DNA of 14,746 nt from an uncultured Alistipes sp. (GTDB lineage Bacteria > Bacteroidota > Bacteroidia > Bacteroidales > Rikenellaceae). Positions 1-8,497 of the stretch are shown piece by piece (positions within the stretch are counted from its first letter, which is position 1; each line of letters begins with the position of its first letter). A program made the position numbers and the translations under genes. Under the pieces are notes generated by a model. The model was not told where the DNA came from. It did not search any database and worked only from the letters and a program-made list of their open reading frames with translations. Location of the stretch: assembly GCA_947173915.1 (NCBI GenBank), contig CAMWGZ010000014.1, forward strand, positions 1 to 14,746, given 5' to 3'.

Positions 1-917
<917 letters not shown>

Positions 918-986
918 ATCTCTTCCACGTCTTACTCTAAACACAATTTTCGTTGGTAAAGATAAAAAACAATTCGAAAAAAAACA

Positions 987-994
987 TAACTTTG
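987..994 (+). promoter_or_regulatory. Bacteroidetes-type -7 box upstream of lptB
   Basis: TAACTTTG matches the Bacteroidetes sigma-factor -7 consensus TAnnTTTG exactly and lies in the AT-rich divergent region between recQ and lptB. It ends 19 bases before the lptB ATG, so the leader would be only about 12 bases. I see no clear TTTG -33 box at 19-21 bases upstream; that stretch is A-rich instead. On the other strand TATCTTTA (plus coordinates 958-965) is a 7/8 match that could serve recQ. Neither has been tested. Confidence 0.6.
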
Positions 995-1013
995 TAAAAA
1001 TTTTTTCGGCACA

Positions 1014-1832
1014 ATGCGTCTTTACACGAGCGAACTCGTCAAGAAATACAAGTCCCGCACGGTCGTCAATCACGTCTCCATCGAAGTGAACCAGGGGGAG
1101 ATCGTCGGTCTGCTCGGCCCCAACGGAGCGGGCAAGACCACCACTTTCTACATGATCGTGGGACTGATCAAGCCCAACGAGGGGGAGATCTACCTCGAGG
1201 ACGACCGGGGCGGCACGGTCGAGCTGACGAAGGAGCCGGTCTATCGCCGCGCCCAGATGGGCGTGGGCTACCTGGCGCAGGAGGCTTCGGTGTTCCGCCG
1301 GCTGACCGTCGAGCAGAACATCCGGGCGGTGCTCGAGATGACCCGCCTGAGCCGTGAGGAGCAGACCGCGCGCTGCGAGGTGCTGATCGAGGAGTTCCGC
1401 CTGCAGAAAGTGCGCAAGAGCTTCGGCATCCAGCTCTCGGGCGGCGAACGCCGGCGCACGGAGATCGCCCGCGCGGTGGCCATCAACCCCGCATTCATCC
1501 TGCTCGACGAGCCTTTCGCGGGTGTCGATCCCATCGCCGTCGAGGACATCCAGAGCATCGTGGCCACGCTCAAGGAGAAAAACATCGGTGTCATCATCAC
1601 CGACCACAACGTCGATGAAACGCTGGCCATTACCGACCGCACCTACCTGCTCTTCGAGGGCAAGATCCTCAAGGCCGGCACCGCCGAAGACCTGGCCGCC
1701 GACCCGATGGTCCGCAAGGTCTATCTGGGCCAGCATTTCGAGCTGCGCCGCAGCCCGACGCTCGACAAGCTCCGCAAGAAGCAGGAGGCGACTCCCGCCG
1801 CCGAACAAACGCACGACGGCAACGAAGAATAA
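1014..1832 (+). CDS. lptB: LPS export ABC transporter ATP-binding protein LptB
   Basis: This 272-residue cytoplasmic ATPase drives the LptB2FG transporter, which extracts LPS from the inner membrane and passes it to the Lpt bridge. All ABC motifs are present: Walker A GPNGAGKT (35-42), Q-loop Gln89, signature LSGGERRR (141-148), Walker B with FILLDEP (161-167), D-loop GVDP (170-173) and the switch His198. The ERRR form of the signature and the VYLGQHF segment are typical of LptB. The last roughly 30 residues (LDKLRKKQ onward) are a charged tail beyond the usual E. coli length of about 241. The start at 1014 is the only one that gives the expected N-terminus before the Walker A strand. It heads the co-directional block and is followed 13 bases later by aroA. 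LptF and LptG are not in this window. Confidence 0.95.
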   Translation: MRLYTSELVKKYKSRTVVNHVSIEVNQGEIVGLLGPNGAGKTTTFYMIVGLIKPNEGEIYLEDDRGGTVELTKEPVYRRAQMGVGYLAQEASVFRRLTVEQNIRAVLEMTRLSREEQTARCEVLIEEFRLQKVRKSFGIQLSGGERRRTEIARAVAINPAFILLDEPFAGVDPIAVEDIQSIVATLKEKNIGVIITDHNVDETLAITDRTYLLFEGKILKAGTAEDLAADPMVRKVYLGQHFELRRSPTLDKLRKKQEATPAAEQTHDGNEE

Positions 1833-1845
1833 TCCCCCTCACTCC

Positions 1846-3114
1846 ATGGACCGATCCGTTCCTCCGGGCAGGGTCTGCGGCACCTGCGCCCCGCCCTGTT
1901 CGAAAAGCTATGCGCAGCGTGCGCTGGCCGCCTCGCTGCTGGCCGAAGGCAGCACCCTGCTCCGCAACATCGGCAGCTGCGACGACACACGTTCGGCGAT
2001 CCGCTGCATCGAAGCGCTCGGCGCGCATGTGGAGCATATCGACCCGCACACGCTCCGCATCGAGGGCGGACTGCGCCCCGCCGGCGGACGGCTCCGCGTC
2101 GGCGAATCGGGCCTCTCGGCCCGGCTCTTCGCCCCGATCGCGGCGCTGCACGACCGGCCGATCCTCATCGAAGGCGAGGGGACGCTGCTGCGCCGGCCGA
2201 TGGAGATCCTCTGCCGCACGCTCCGCACGCTCGGTGCCCGGGTAACCGACACCGGCGGACGGCTTCCGCTCGAAGTCTGCGGCCCGCTGCAGGGCGGCAC
2301 GGCTGAAATCGACGGCTCGGTCTCCGCGCAATTCATCACGGGACTGCTGCTGGCCCTGCCGCTCGCCGCGAGAGAAAGCTCGCTGCGGGTCACGCGCCCG
2401 GTATCGATCCCTTACCTCGACATGACCGTCGCGACGGCCGAACGATTCGGCGTGGAGATCCTCCACCGCGACTACGAGGAGTTCTACATCGCGGGCGGAC
2501 AACGCTACCGCCCCGCCGACTTTGCCGTCGAAAGCGACTGGAGCGCCGCAGCCTTCCTGCTGGTCGCGGGTGCCGTCGCCGGCGAAGTGACCGTGCGCAA
2601 CCTCTCCTCGCTCTCGCTTCAGGGCGACAAGGCGATCCTGACGGCCCTGGTCCGCGCCGGCGCGGCCGTTACCCATCAGGGCGACACGATCACGGCGGCC
2701 CGCCGTCCGCTGCGGGCCTTCTCGTTCGACGCGACCCACTGCCCCGACCTCTTCCCCGCGCTGGCGGCGCTCGCCGCCTCGGCCGACGGGGTCAGCGTCA
2801 TCCGGGGCACCTCGCGCCTGCGGGCCAAGGAGAGCGACCGCGCCCGCGCGCTCTACGAAGAGTACGGCCGCCTGGGCATCGAAATAGATCTGGACGAAGA
2901 GGACGTGATGAAGATCCGGGGCGGAAAGGTCCGGGGCGGAAGGGTCCGCAGCCACGACGACCACCGCATCGCCATGTCGCTGGCCGTCGCGGCCCTCGCA
3001 GCCGAAGCCCCCGTGACCATCGCCGGTGCCGGCTGCGTGAGTAAGAGCTTCCCCGACTTTTTCGAGACGCTCGACGCGCTGCGTGCGCCGGGAGCTTCCG
3101 CCATAGACAATTAA
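1846..3114 (+). CDS. aroA: 3-phosphoshikimate 1-carboxyvinyltransferase (EPSP synthase)
   Basis: The enzyme joins phosphoenolpyruvate to shikimate-3-phosphate to give EPSP, the penultimate step to chorismate. It is 422 residues, normal for the family. Recognisable substrate-binding segments are CSKSYAQR (18-25, Lys20/Ser21/Arg25), GESGLSAR (86-93), DGSVSAQF (156-163), ESDWSAAAF (229-237), the PD pair at 300-301, RLRAKESDR (324-332), SHDDHRIAMS (369-378) and VSKSFPDFF (398-406). The GESGLSAR segment replaces the textbook GNAGTAMR, although its second Gly and final Arg are kept. The start is the ATG at 1846, 13 bases after lptB; the same frame stays open further upstream, but only as a shadow inside lptB. 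A 15-base tandem duplication lies just before the SHDDHR motif. aroC follows after 15 bases, so the last two chorismate steps are cotranscribed. Confidence 0.93.
   Translation: MDRSVPPGRVCGTCAPPCSKSYAQRALAASLLAEGSTLLRNIGSCDDTRSAIRCIEALGAHVEHIDPHTLRIEGGLRPAGGRLRVGESGLSARLFAPIAALHDRPILIEGEGTLLRRPMEILCRTLRTLGARVTDTGGRLPLEVCGPLQGGTAEIDGSVSAQFITGLLLALPLAARESSLRVTRPVSIPYLDMTVATAERFGVEILHRDYEEFYIAGGQRYRPADFAVESDWSAAAFLLVAGAVAGEVTVRNLSSLSLQGDKAILTALVRAGAAVTHQGDTITAARRPLRAFSFDATHCPDLFPALAALAASADGVSVIRGTSRLRAKESDRARALYEEYGRLGIEIDLDEEDVMKIRGGKVRGGRVRSHDDHRIAMSLAVAALAAEAPVTIAGAGCVSKSFPDFFETLDALRAPGASAIDN
2911..2955 (+). repeat. 15-bp in-frame tandem repeat inside aroA
   Basis: AAGATCCGGGGCGGA (2911-2925) is followed directly by AAGGTCCGGGGCGGA (2926-2940), which differs at one base. 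A decayed third unit starts AGGGTCCGC at 2941. The protein reads KIRGG-KVRGG-RVRSH, so each unit adds five residues without changing frame. It sits immediately before the conserved SHDDHR active-site segment of EPSP synthase. Confidence 0.85.
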
Positions 3115-3129
3115 CGACACGACCAACCG

Positions 3130-4116
3130 ATGAACAGTTTCGGTCACGACTTCCGCATCGCCGTCTGGGGCGAATCGCACGGCGAGGGCATCGGCCTCAC
3201 GCTCGACGGCGTGCCGGCCGGCATGCCGCTCGCCGTCGAAGATTTCGCCGCCGACCTCGCCCGACGGCGGGGAGGCGCGCCCGGCACCACTCCCCGCCGC
3301 GAGGAGGACATCCCCCGCATCCTCTCGGGACTCTTCCGGGGGCATACGACGGGTGCGCCGCTGACGCTCTTCTTCGCCAACGGCAATACCCGTCCGGAGG
3401 ACTACCCCGCCCCGCTCCACTTCCGGCCCTCGCATGCCGACCGCACCGCACGCATCAAATACGGCGGATTCAACGACCCGCGCGGCGGCGGCGCCTTCTC
3501 GGGCCGCCTGACCGTCGCACTGGTGGCGGCCGGAACGGTGGCCAAAAAGCTGCTGCCGGGCATCTCGCTGCAGAGCCGGCTGACCGCCGTCGGCGGCTGC
3601 ACGGAGCCGCAGCGCTTCGAGGAGACGATCCGCCGGGCCATCGAAGAGCGCGACTCGGCGGGCGGCGTGGTGGAGTGCCGCGCCTCGGGCGTGCCGGCCG
3701 GACTGGGAGAACCTTTCTTCGACTCGGCCGAGAGCCTCATCGCCCACCTGCTCTTCGCAATTCCGGCCGTCAAGGGGGTCGAGTTCGGCGACGGATTCGC
3801 CGCCGCGGCCCGCACCGGCTCCCGGAACAACGACCCGATCCTCGATGCCGCAGGACGCACGGCCACCAACCACGACGGAGGCATCAACGGGGGCATTACC
3901 AACGGTAACGAACTGGTGGTCCGTGCCGCCGTGAAGCCCACCCCCAGCATCGGCCTGCCGCAGACCACCTTCAACGCCGCGACGGGCCGCTGCGAGGAGC
4001 TTGCGATCGGAGGCCGCCACGATGCCTGCATCGCCCTGCGCGCGGCCGTCGTCGTGGAGGCGGCCGTCGCCATCGCCCTGGCCGACCTGACACTGACCGC
4101 ACACCGACTCCCATGA
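3130..4116 (+). CDS. aroC: Chorismate synthase (short, divergent form)
   Basis: The enzyme converts EPSP to chorismate by a 1,4-trans elimination that needs reduced FMN. The 328-residue protein opens with SFGHDFRIAVWGESHGEG, the family signature with the catalytic His17. It keeps RRR at 45-47, GHTTGAPLTL (71-80), a SHAD motif with the second catalytic His102, KYGGFNDPRGGG (110-121), NGGITNG, and GRHD (295-298). It is about 30 residues shorter than the common 350-360 form. SHAD replaces GHAD, and GAFSGRLT (121-128) replaces the usual RSSARET stretch. From memory, a FSGRLT-type variant occurs in Clostridia and some Bacteroidetes, so I treat it as a functional subtype rather than a decayed gene. 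Its stop overlaps the prmC start in an ATGA arrangement. Confidence 0.92.
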   Translation: MNSFGHDFRIAVWGESHGEGIGLTLDGVPAGMPLAVEDFAADLARRRGGAPGTTPRREEDIPRILSGLFRGHTTGAPLTLFFANGNTRPEDYPAPLHFRPSHADRTARIKYGGFNDPRGGGAFSGRLTVALVAAGTVAKKLLPGISLQSRLTAVGGCTEPQRFEETIRRAIEERDSAGGVVECRASGVPAGLGEPFFDSAESLIAHLLFAIPAVKGVEFGDGFAAAARTGSRNNDPILDAAGRTATNHDGGINGGITNGNELVVRAAVKPTPSIGLPQTTFNAATGRCEELAIGGRHDACIALRAAVVVEAAVAIALADLTLTAHRLP

Positions 4117-4964
4117 CCACACGCAAAGATACCGTCGAAAGAATCCGCCGGGCGATCCTCGGCCTCTACGGCGAGCGCGAAGCGCTCCAGATCGCCCGCA
4201 TGGTCGCCGCAGAACTGGGCGGCCTCACGCCCACGCAGCTCCTCACGGAGCCGGACCGCGAGCTGACCATCGACCGGCTCGACGCACGCATCGCCGAACT
4301 GGCGGCCGGCCGGCCGGTGCAGTACGTTCTGGGGCACACCGAATTCTACGGTCTCGACCTGCTCGTCGGCGAGGGGGTACTCATACCCCGTCCCGAGACC
4401 GAGGAGCTGATCCGCTGGATCGCCGACAGCCCCCGCCCGGAGGCACCCGACGTGCTCGACATCGGCACGGGCAGCGGCTGCATCGCCGTCGCGCTGGCCC
4501 GGGAGCTTCCCGGCGCGCGTGTCACGGCCGTCGATATCTCGCAGGAGGCGCTCGCCATCGCCCGCGAGAATGCCCGCCGCCATGCGGCGGCGATCGACTT
4601 CCGCTGCGAAGACGCGCTGGGCGACCTGCTCCCCGGGGCGGCGGAGTGCTTCGACCTGATCGTCTCCAACCCGCCCTACGTGCCGCTGGGCGAACGGAGC
4701 GCCATGCGTCCCAACGTGCTGCGCTACGAACCCCCGACGGCACTCTTCGTGCCCGACGACGATCCGCTGCGCTTCTACCGCGCGATCGCCCGCCATGCCC
4801 GGCGGCTGCTCCGCCCCGGAGGACGGCTCTACTTCGAGATCCACGAGAACTACGCCCGCCAGATGCAGGAGATGCTCGCCGGCGAGGGATTCCCGCAGAG
4901 CGTCGTCCGGCGCGACCTGAACGACAAAGACCGCATGACATGCAGCCTCAACATCCCCGCATAA
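4113..4964 (+). CDS. prmC: Peptide chain release factor N(5)-glutamine methyltransferase
   Basis: PrmC uses S-adenosylmethionine to methylate the Gln of the GGQ loop of release factors RF1 and RF2, which makes termination efficient. The 283-residue protein has the helical N-terminal domain and the linker signature PVQYVLGHTEFYG followed by VLIPRPETEEL (89-99). Next come the SAM-binding motif I DIGTGSG (116-122), the acidic VDIS strand end (140-143), and the substrate-binding NPPY (186-189). Length and motif order are normal. Translation is probably coupled to aroC through the 4-base overlap, and the gene end overlaps recX by 25 bases. The NPPY motif also occurs in other N-methyltransferases, but the RPETEEL linker is diagnostic for PrmC. 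Confidence 0.95.
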   Translation: MTTRKDTVERIRRAILGLYGEREALQIARMVAAELGGLTPTQLLTEPDRELTIDRLDARIAELAAGRPVQYVLGHTEFYGLDLLVGEGVLIPRPETEELIRWIADSPRPEAPDVLDIGTGSGCIAVALARELPGARVTAVDISQEALAIARENARRHAAAIDFRCEDALGDLLPGAAECFDLIVSNPPYVPLGERSAMRPNVLRYEPPTALFVPDDDPLRFYRAIARHARRLLRPGGRLYFEIHENYARQMQEMLAGEGFPQSVVRRDLNDKDRMTCSLNIPA

Positions 4965-5455
4965 AACGCGACAAGACCCCCGAGCAGGCCTACGCCTCGC
5001 TGGTGCGGCTCTGCGCCCGGAGCGAAAAATCGTCGGGCGACGCGCTGCGGCTGATGCAGCGCTGGGGTGTCGATCCCGCAGCGCGCGGACAGGTGCTGCA
5101 ACGGCTCCTGGACGAACGCTTCATCGACGACGGGCGCTACGCCGAGGCTTTCGTGCGCGACAAGCTCCGCTTCAGCGGCTGGGGCGCCCGCAAGATCCGC
5201 GCCTCGCTCCGCCTCAAAGGGGTCGCTCCCGCGATCATCGACCGCGCGCTGGCGGCGCTCGACCGCACCGACACGGAGGAGCGGCTGCTCGTCCGCCTCG
5301 AAAAGAAGCTGCGCTTGACGACTCGCTACAAAGACATTTACGACCTGAAAAACAAACTGATCCGCTACGGACTCTCGCTCGGCTACGACTACGAAGCCGT
5401 ACGCGATGCCGCCGGGCGGCTGATCCACACCGACGAACCATGCGACGCATTCTGA
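4940..5455 (+). CDS. recX: Regulatory protein RecX
   Basis: RecX binds RecA filaments and limits recombination and the SOS response. The 171-residue protein shows the three-helix repeat pattern of the family: YASLVRLCARSEKSSGDALRLMQRWGV, then LLDERFIDDGRYAEAFVRDKLRFSGWGARKIRASLRLKGV, then a third, less conserved repeat containing KDIYDLKNKLIRYGLSLGYDYEAV. The segment DERFIDDGRYAEAFVRDK is the strongest signature. The ATG at 4940 is preferred because it gives a normal length and N-terminus; the frame is open further upstream only as a prmC shadow. The 25-base overlap with prmC and the 16-base overlap with the next gene argue for coupled translation. recA is not in the window. Confidence 0.9.
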   Translation: MQPQHPRIKRDKTPEQAYASLVRLCARSEKSSGDALRLMQRWGVDPAARGQVLQRLLDERFIDDGRYAEAFVRDKLRFSGWGARKIRASLRLKGVAPAIIDRALAALDRTDTEERLLVRLEKKLRLTTRYKDIYDLKNKLIRYGLSLGYDYEAVRDAAGRLIHTDEPCDAF

Positions 5456-7176
5456 TTCTGCTTTCGATCCTTCTGGGCTGCACGGCGGCCCGCAGCCAGC
5501 AGCTCCGCCCCGAGGAGTACGTCTTCCCGCTCCGCGACGTTGCGGGACTCTTCTCGGCCAACTTCGCGGAGATGCGCCCCGACCATTTCCACTCGGGCAT
5601 CGACATCAAGACCGACGGCGTGACCGGCAAGCCGGTCGTGGCGGCGGCCGACGGCTACGTCTGCCGCATCGCCGTCACGCCGGGCGGCTACGGACGGGCC
5701 GTCTATATCGCTCACCCCAACGGCACGACCTCCGTGTACGGCCACCTCTCCCGTTTCCGCGACGACATCGAAAAATATGTGTACGAGGAGCGCTGCCGCA
5801 CCCGCCAGAACAGCATCAACCTCTACCCCGAGGCGGGCCGCTTTCCGCTGCGCCGGGGCGAGGAGTTCGCCCGCTCGGGCAACACCGGCTCGTCGGCCGG
5901 ACCGCACCTGCACTTCGAGATCCGCGACTCGCGCACCCAGCGCACGCTCAACACCATCTCGTCGGGTGTGATCCGCACCCGCGACGACCTTCCGCCCCGC
6001 CTGGTGCGGCTCTACTACGTCGCGGTCGATACCCTGCGGGGCGTTCCCGTGCACGCCGCACCGCAACCGATCGAACTGACGGCGCAGGCTCCCGGACACT
6101 ATACCCTCAAACGGCAGGGACCGCTGCCGGTAGGGACCTACGGATATTTCATGCTGGAGGCCACCGACCGCAAGAACGACGTGCAGAACACCTTCGGGCT
6201 GTGGCGCATCGCGATGCAGGTGGAGGGGGAGAAACTCTTCGAGCTGCGGCTGGACGGCTTCGCTTTCGACCAGACCCGCTACTGCAATGCCGTGGCCTGC
6301 TACCCCCTGCAGGTCGGCTCGCGCAACGAGATCATCCGACTCACGCGGCTCGACGGCTGCATCGGCGACTTCTACCCCGTGCTGAAAGCCCGGCTGCTGC
6401 CCGCACTACCCGAGGGGGAGCGCGCGACCGTCAGCATCGAGGCCGAGGACGACAGCGGCAACCGCTCGCTGCTCGAATTCGCCATCGTGCGGCAGGATCC
6501 CGCCCGGGACTTCCGCGCCGCAGCCGACTCGACGGCGACGGTCATCGACCGCCGCAGGGAGTTTCAGCGCACCGCAGGGGAGGCTTCGCTCCACGTTCCC
6601 GCCGGAGCGCTCTACGAATCGGTCTTCTGCCACATGTCGAGCCGCCCGGCGCAGCTCGGCGAACCGCAGCCGGCGATCGTCCTCTCGCCCGTCCACACGA
6701 TCCTTGCCGGCGAGACTCCGCTGCACACCAATGCGACGGTCTCGATCCGGGCCTTCGTGCCCCAGGCGCTGCAGGCCCATGCGGCGCTGGGGCGCATCGT
6801 CAAGGGAAAGGTCCGGTATGCCGGAGGCAAATACCGCAAGGGGGCCGTCGTCGCCGCGACCCGCAGCCTGGGCGACTTCTGCGTGGTCGCCGATACCGTA
6901 CCGCCGAAGGTCGCCCCCTGCTTCGACGAGGCGCAGCCCGTCCGCGGACACAGCGTCACATTCCGCCTGAGCGACGACTTCTCGGGCATAGGCCGCTACT
7001 CGGCTACGCTCGACGGACAGTGGATCCTGCTCGAGCGCAACCCCATGAAGGGAACCGTGACCCACACTTTCGACGACGAACGCACGCCCCGCCGCCCCGA
7101 AGGGCACGCGCTGGAGCTGACCGTCACGGACAACTGCGGCAACCGCACCGTCTGGCGCGGCACGATCCGACGCTGA
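5440..7176 (+). CDS. Secreted M23 (LytM-type) family metallopeptidase
   Basis: This 578-residue exported protein belongs to the M23 family of zinc endopeptidases or their LytM-fold relatives, which cut or sense peptidoglycan crosslinks in the periplasm. A signal peptide is visible at 1-20 (charged MRR, then LILLSILLGC). Cleavage could follow ARS near residue 19, or LLGC14 could act as a weak lipobox. The M23 domain spans about 45-170 and retains all expected metal ligands: His51 and Asp55 in HFHSGID, and His156/His158 in GPHLHFE, so it should be active. Beyond about 190 lies a long region rich in beta strands ending in an Ig-like stretch (RLSDDFSGIG, LTVTDNCGN). Similar large M23 proteins are common in Bacteroidetes. 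It overlaps recX by 16 bases and is last in the block. Its precise substrate is unknown. Confidence 0.88.
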   Translation: MRRILILLSILLGCTAARSQQLRPEEYVFPLRDVAGLFSANFAEMRPDHFHSGIDIKTDGVTGKPVVAAADGYVCRIAVTPGGYGRAVYIAHPNGTTSVYGHLSRFRDDIEKYVYEERCRTRQNSINLYPEAGRFPLRRGEEFARSGNTGSSAGPHLHFEIRDSRTQRTLNTISSGVIRTRDDLPPRLVRLYYVAVDTLRGVPVHAAPQPIELTAQAPGHYTLKRQGPLPVGTYGYFMLEATDRKNDVQNTFGLWRIAMQVEGEKLFELRLDGFAFDQTRYCNAVACYPLQVGSRNEIIRLTRLDGCIGDFYPVLKARLLPALPEGERATVSIEAEDDSGNRSLLEFAIVRQDPARDFRAAADSTATVIDRRREFQRTAGEASLHVPAGALYESVFCHMSSRPAQLGEPQPAIVLSPVHTILAGETPLHTNATVSIRAFVPQALQAHAALGRIVKGKVRYAGGKYRKGAVVAATRSLGDFCVVADTVPPKVAPCFDEAQPVRGHSVTFRLSDDFSGIGRYSATLDGQWILLERNPMKGTVTHTFDDERTPRRPEGHALELTVTDNCGNRTVWRGTIRR

Positions 7177-7212
7177 GCCGCCGCATGCAGCGCACCGGGA
7201 CAGACAGCTGCG

Positions 7213-7242
7213 GACGGCAGGCATCCGCCACGGCCGTCTTGC
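7213..7242. terminator. Weak hairpin in the convergent gap between the M23 gene and the glycosyltransferase
   Basis: GACGGC (7213-7218) can pair with GCCGTC (7233-7238) around a 14-base loop, followed on the plus strand by TTGCTTCT. The 82-base gap at 7177-7258 is where both convergent transcripts should end, which is the main reason to list it. The stem is short, the loop is long and the U-tract is broken, so support is poor. Confidence 0.25.
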
Positions 7243-7258
7243 TTCTGCCCCGACAACC

Positions 7259-8491
7259 TCAGCCGCGATCTTCGTCCGCCCGAAGGCGAGGTTCCTGCGC
7301 TCCGTCCGCTTCGAGACGGGCGAGGTACCGGTTCAGTAACCCGGTCTGAGCACGGCGGGTGTATTGCCGGATCTTCTCCCAGTTGCGGGGCAACACCTCC
7401 CGGTTGCGCCATATCCGGAGGCACTCCAGCAGCTTCAGCCGGATGCCCTCCGGATCGTCGTTATCGACCACGAAGCCGGCACCGGTCTCGACAAGCAGCT
7501 CGGCGACGACATCCCGGGGATCGTACAGCGCCAGAATGGGCTTGTTAGTGGCCAAGTAGTCGAATACCTTGCCCGAATAGACCCCTTTCCGGCCGGTGGG
7601 ATGAATCATGACCAGCACATCGGCCTCCAGCGACATCCCGATCGCCCGGTCGTGGGGCACGGCGGCAAGCTGCTCAACGTTGGCGCGAATCGGTTCGGGC
7701 ACCCGCAGCGGCATGCCGTTGCCGACGATCCGGAAGCGGAAGTCCTCCGGAAGCTCGCCCGCAGCCTTCATCCGCACCAGCACCTCGAAAAAGCGGTCCG
7801 GGCGGATGACACCGTAAAATTTGCCGATATATGCCAGCGTGAACTGCGGCTGGAACGAGACATCACGGATCTCCTCGTAGTCGTAACCGTTCCGAATCTC
7901 CAGAAAACGGTCGTGACCGCACAGCTTGCGGAAATCCTCCAGCAGCGGCCGCGAGACGGTCGTGACCAGATCGGCCTCGCGGAGGATCCTCCGCTCGACG
8001 GAGCGGAAACGGCCCGCCATCTTTCTGGAAATAATGACCGGATGGTTCGACATCTCGTCCCTCATGTCGGCGATCCAATGGAACTTGTACCCCTTGCGGC
8101 GCAGCTTCAAGGCGATGCTGTGCGGAGAAAGAGGCCCGTAGGTCGTGAGCAGCACATCGAAACCGCCCTCCGAAAAGAGTCTTTCGGCCCGCTCGAAGGC
8201 ACGCTGCCGCCACAGGAACTGGCCGTCGAGCGTCAGACAATAGAGAGCACCCGCAAGCAGGTATTTAAAACGCCGCACGATCCGGGAATCGCGGGGATCA
8301 CAATAATCGAAACGATTCCGAAGGTAATGTACGGTACACCCGTTCCAGGCCTCGCACCGGTCGGAATCCCCGGAGGCAACGACCGTAACCGAATGGCCGG
8401 CCTCACTGAGATACTTCGCGAAAGCATCGATGCGATAAGAGGCGATCGAAATCTTCGGAGAAAAGGAATAACTTATGATCAATATCTTCAT
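7259..8491 (-). CDS. GT4-like glycosyltransferase of the surface-polysaccharide operon
   Basis: This 410-residue protein has a GT-B fold layout and resembles GT4 retaining glycosyltransferases, which move a sugar from an NDP- donor to a growing glycan at the cytoplasmic face. The N-terminal domain starts with MKILIISYSFSPKISIASYR, a pattern seen in many polysaccharide transferases. VTTVSRPLLEDF (177-188) and NGYD (201-204) mark the end of that domain, and YIGKFYG (221-227) opens the donor-binding domain. SGKVFDYLATNKPILAL (306-322) is the donor-site motif; the usual second acidic position of the E-x7-E pair is not well kept, as Lys308 to Asp311 replaces the typical KxxE. Sugar donor and acceptor cannot be told from sequence. 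It is last in the operon, 6 bases after the flippase. Its base composition looks less GC-rich than its neighbours, which could mean a separate origin. Confidence 0.87.
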   Translation of the reverse strand: MKILIISYSFSPKISIASYRIDAFAKYLSEAGHSVTVVASGDSDRCEAWNGCTVHYLRNRFDYCDPRDSRIVRRFKYLLAGALYCLTLDGQFLWRQRAFERAERLFSEGGFDVLLTTYGPLSPHSIALKLRRKGYKFHWIADMRDEMSNHPVIISRKMAGRFRSVERRILREADLVTTVSRPLLEDFRKLCGHDRFLEIRNGYDYEEIRDVSFQPQFTLAYIGKFYGVIRPDRFFEVLVRMKAAGELPEDFRFRIVGNGMPLRVPEPIRANVEQLAAVPHDRAIGMSLEADVLVMIHPTGRKGVYSGKVFDYLATNKPILALYDPRDVVAELLVETGAGFVVDNDDPEGIRLKLLECLRIWRNREVLPRNWEKIRQYTRRAQTGLLNRYLARLEADGAQEPRLRADEDRG

Positions 8492-8497
8492 ACGACA

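Noticed and set aside
1669..4122. An 817-codon open frame on the minus strand opposite aroA and aroC
   Set aside because: It is antisense to two clear enzymes, has low-complexity Arg/Ala/Gly-rich translation and no family motif. Long antisense frames are expected in GC-rich coding DNA.
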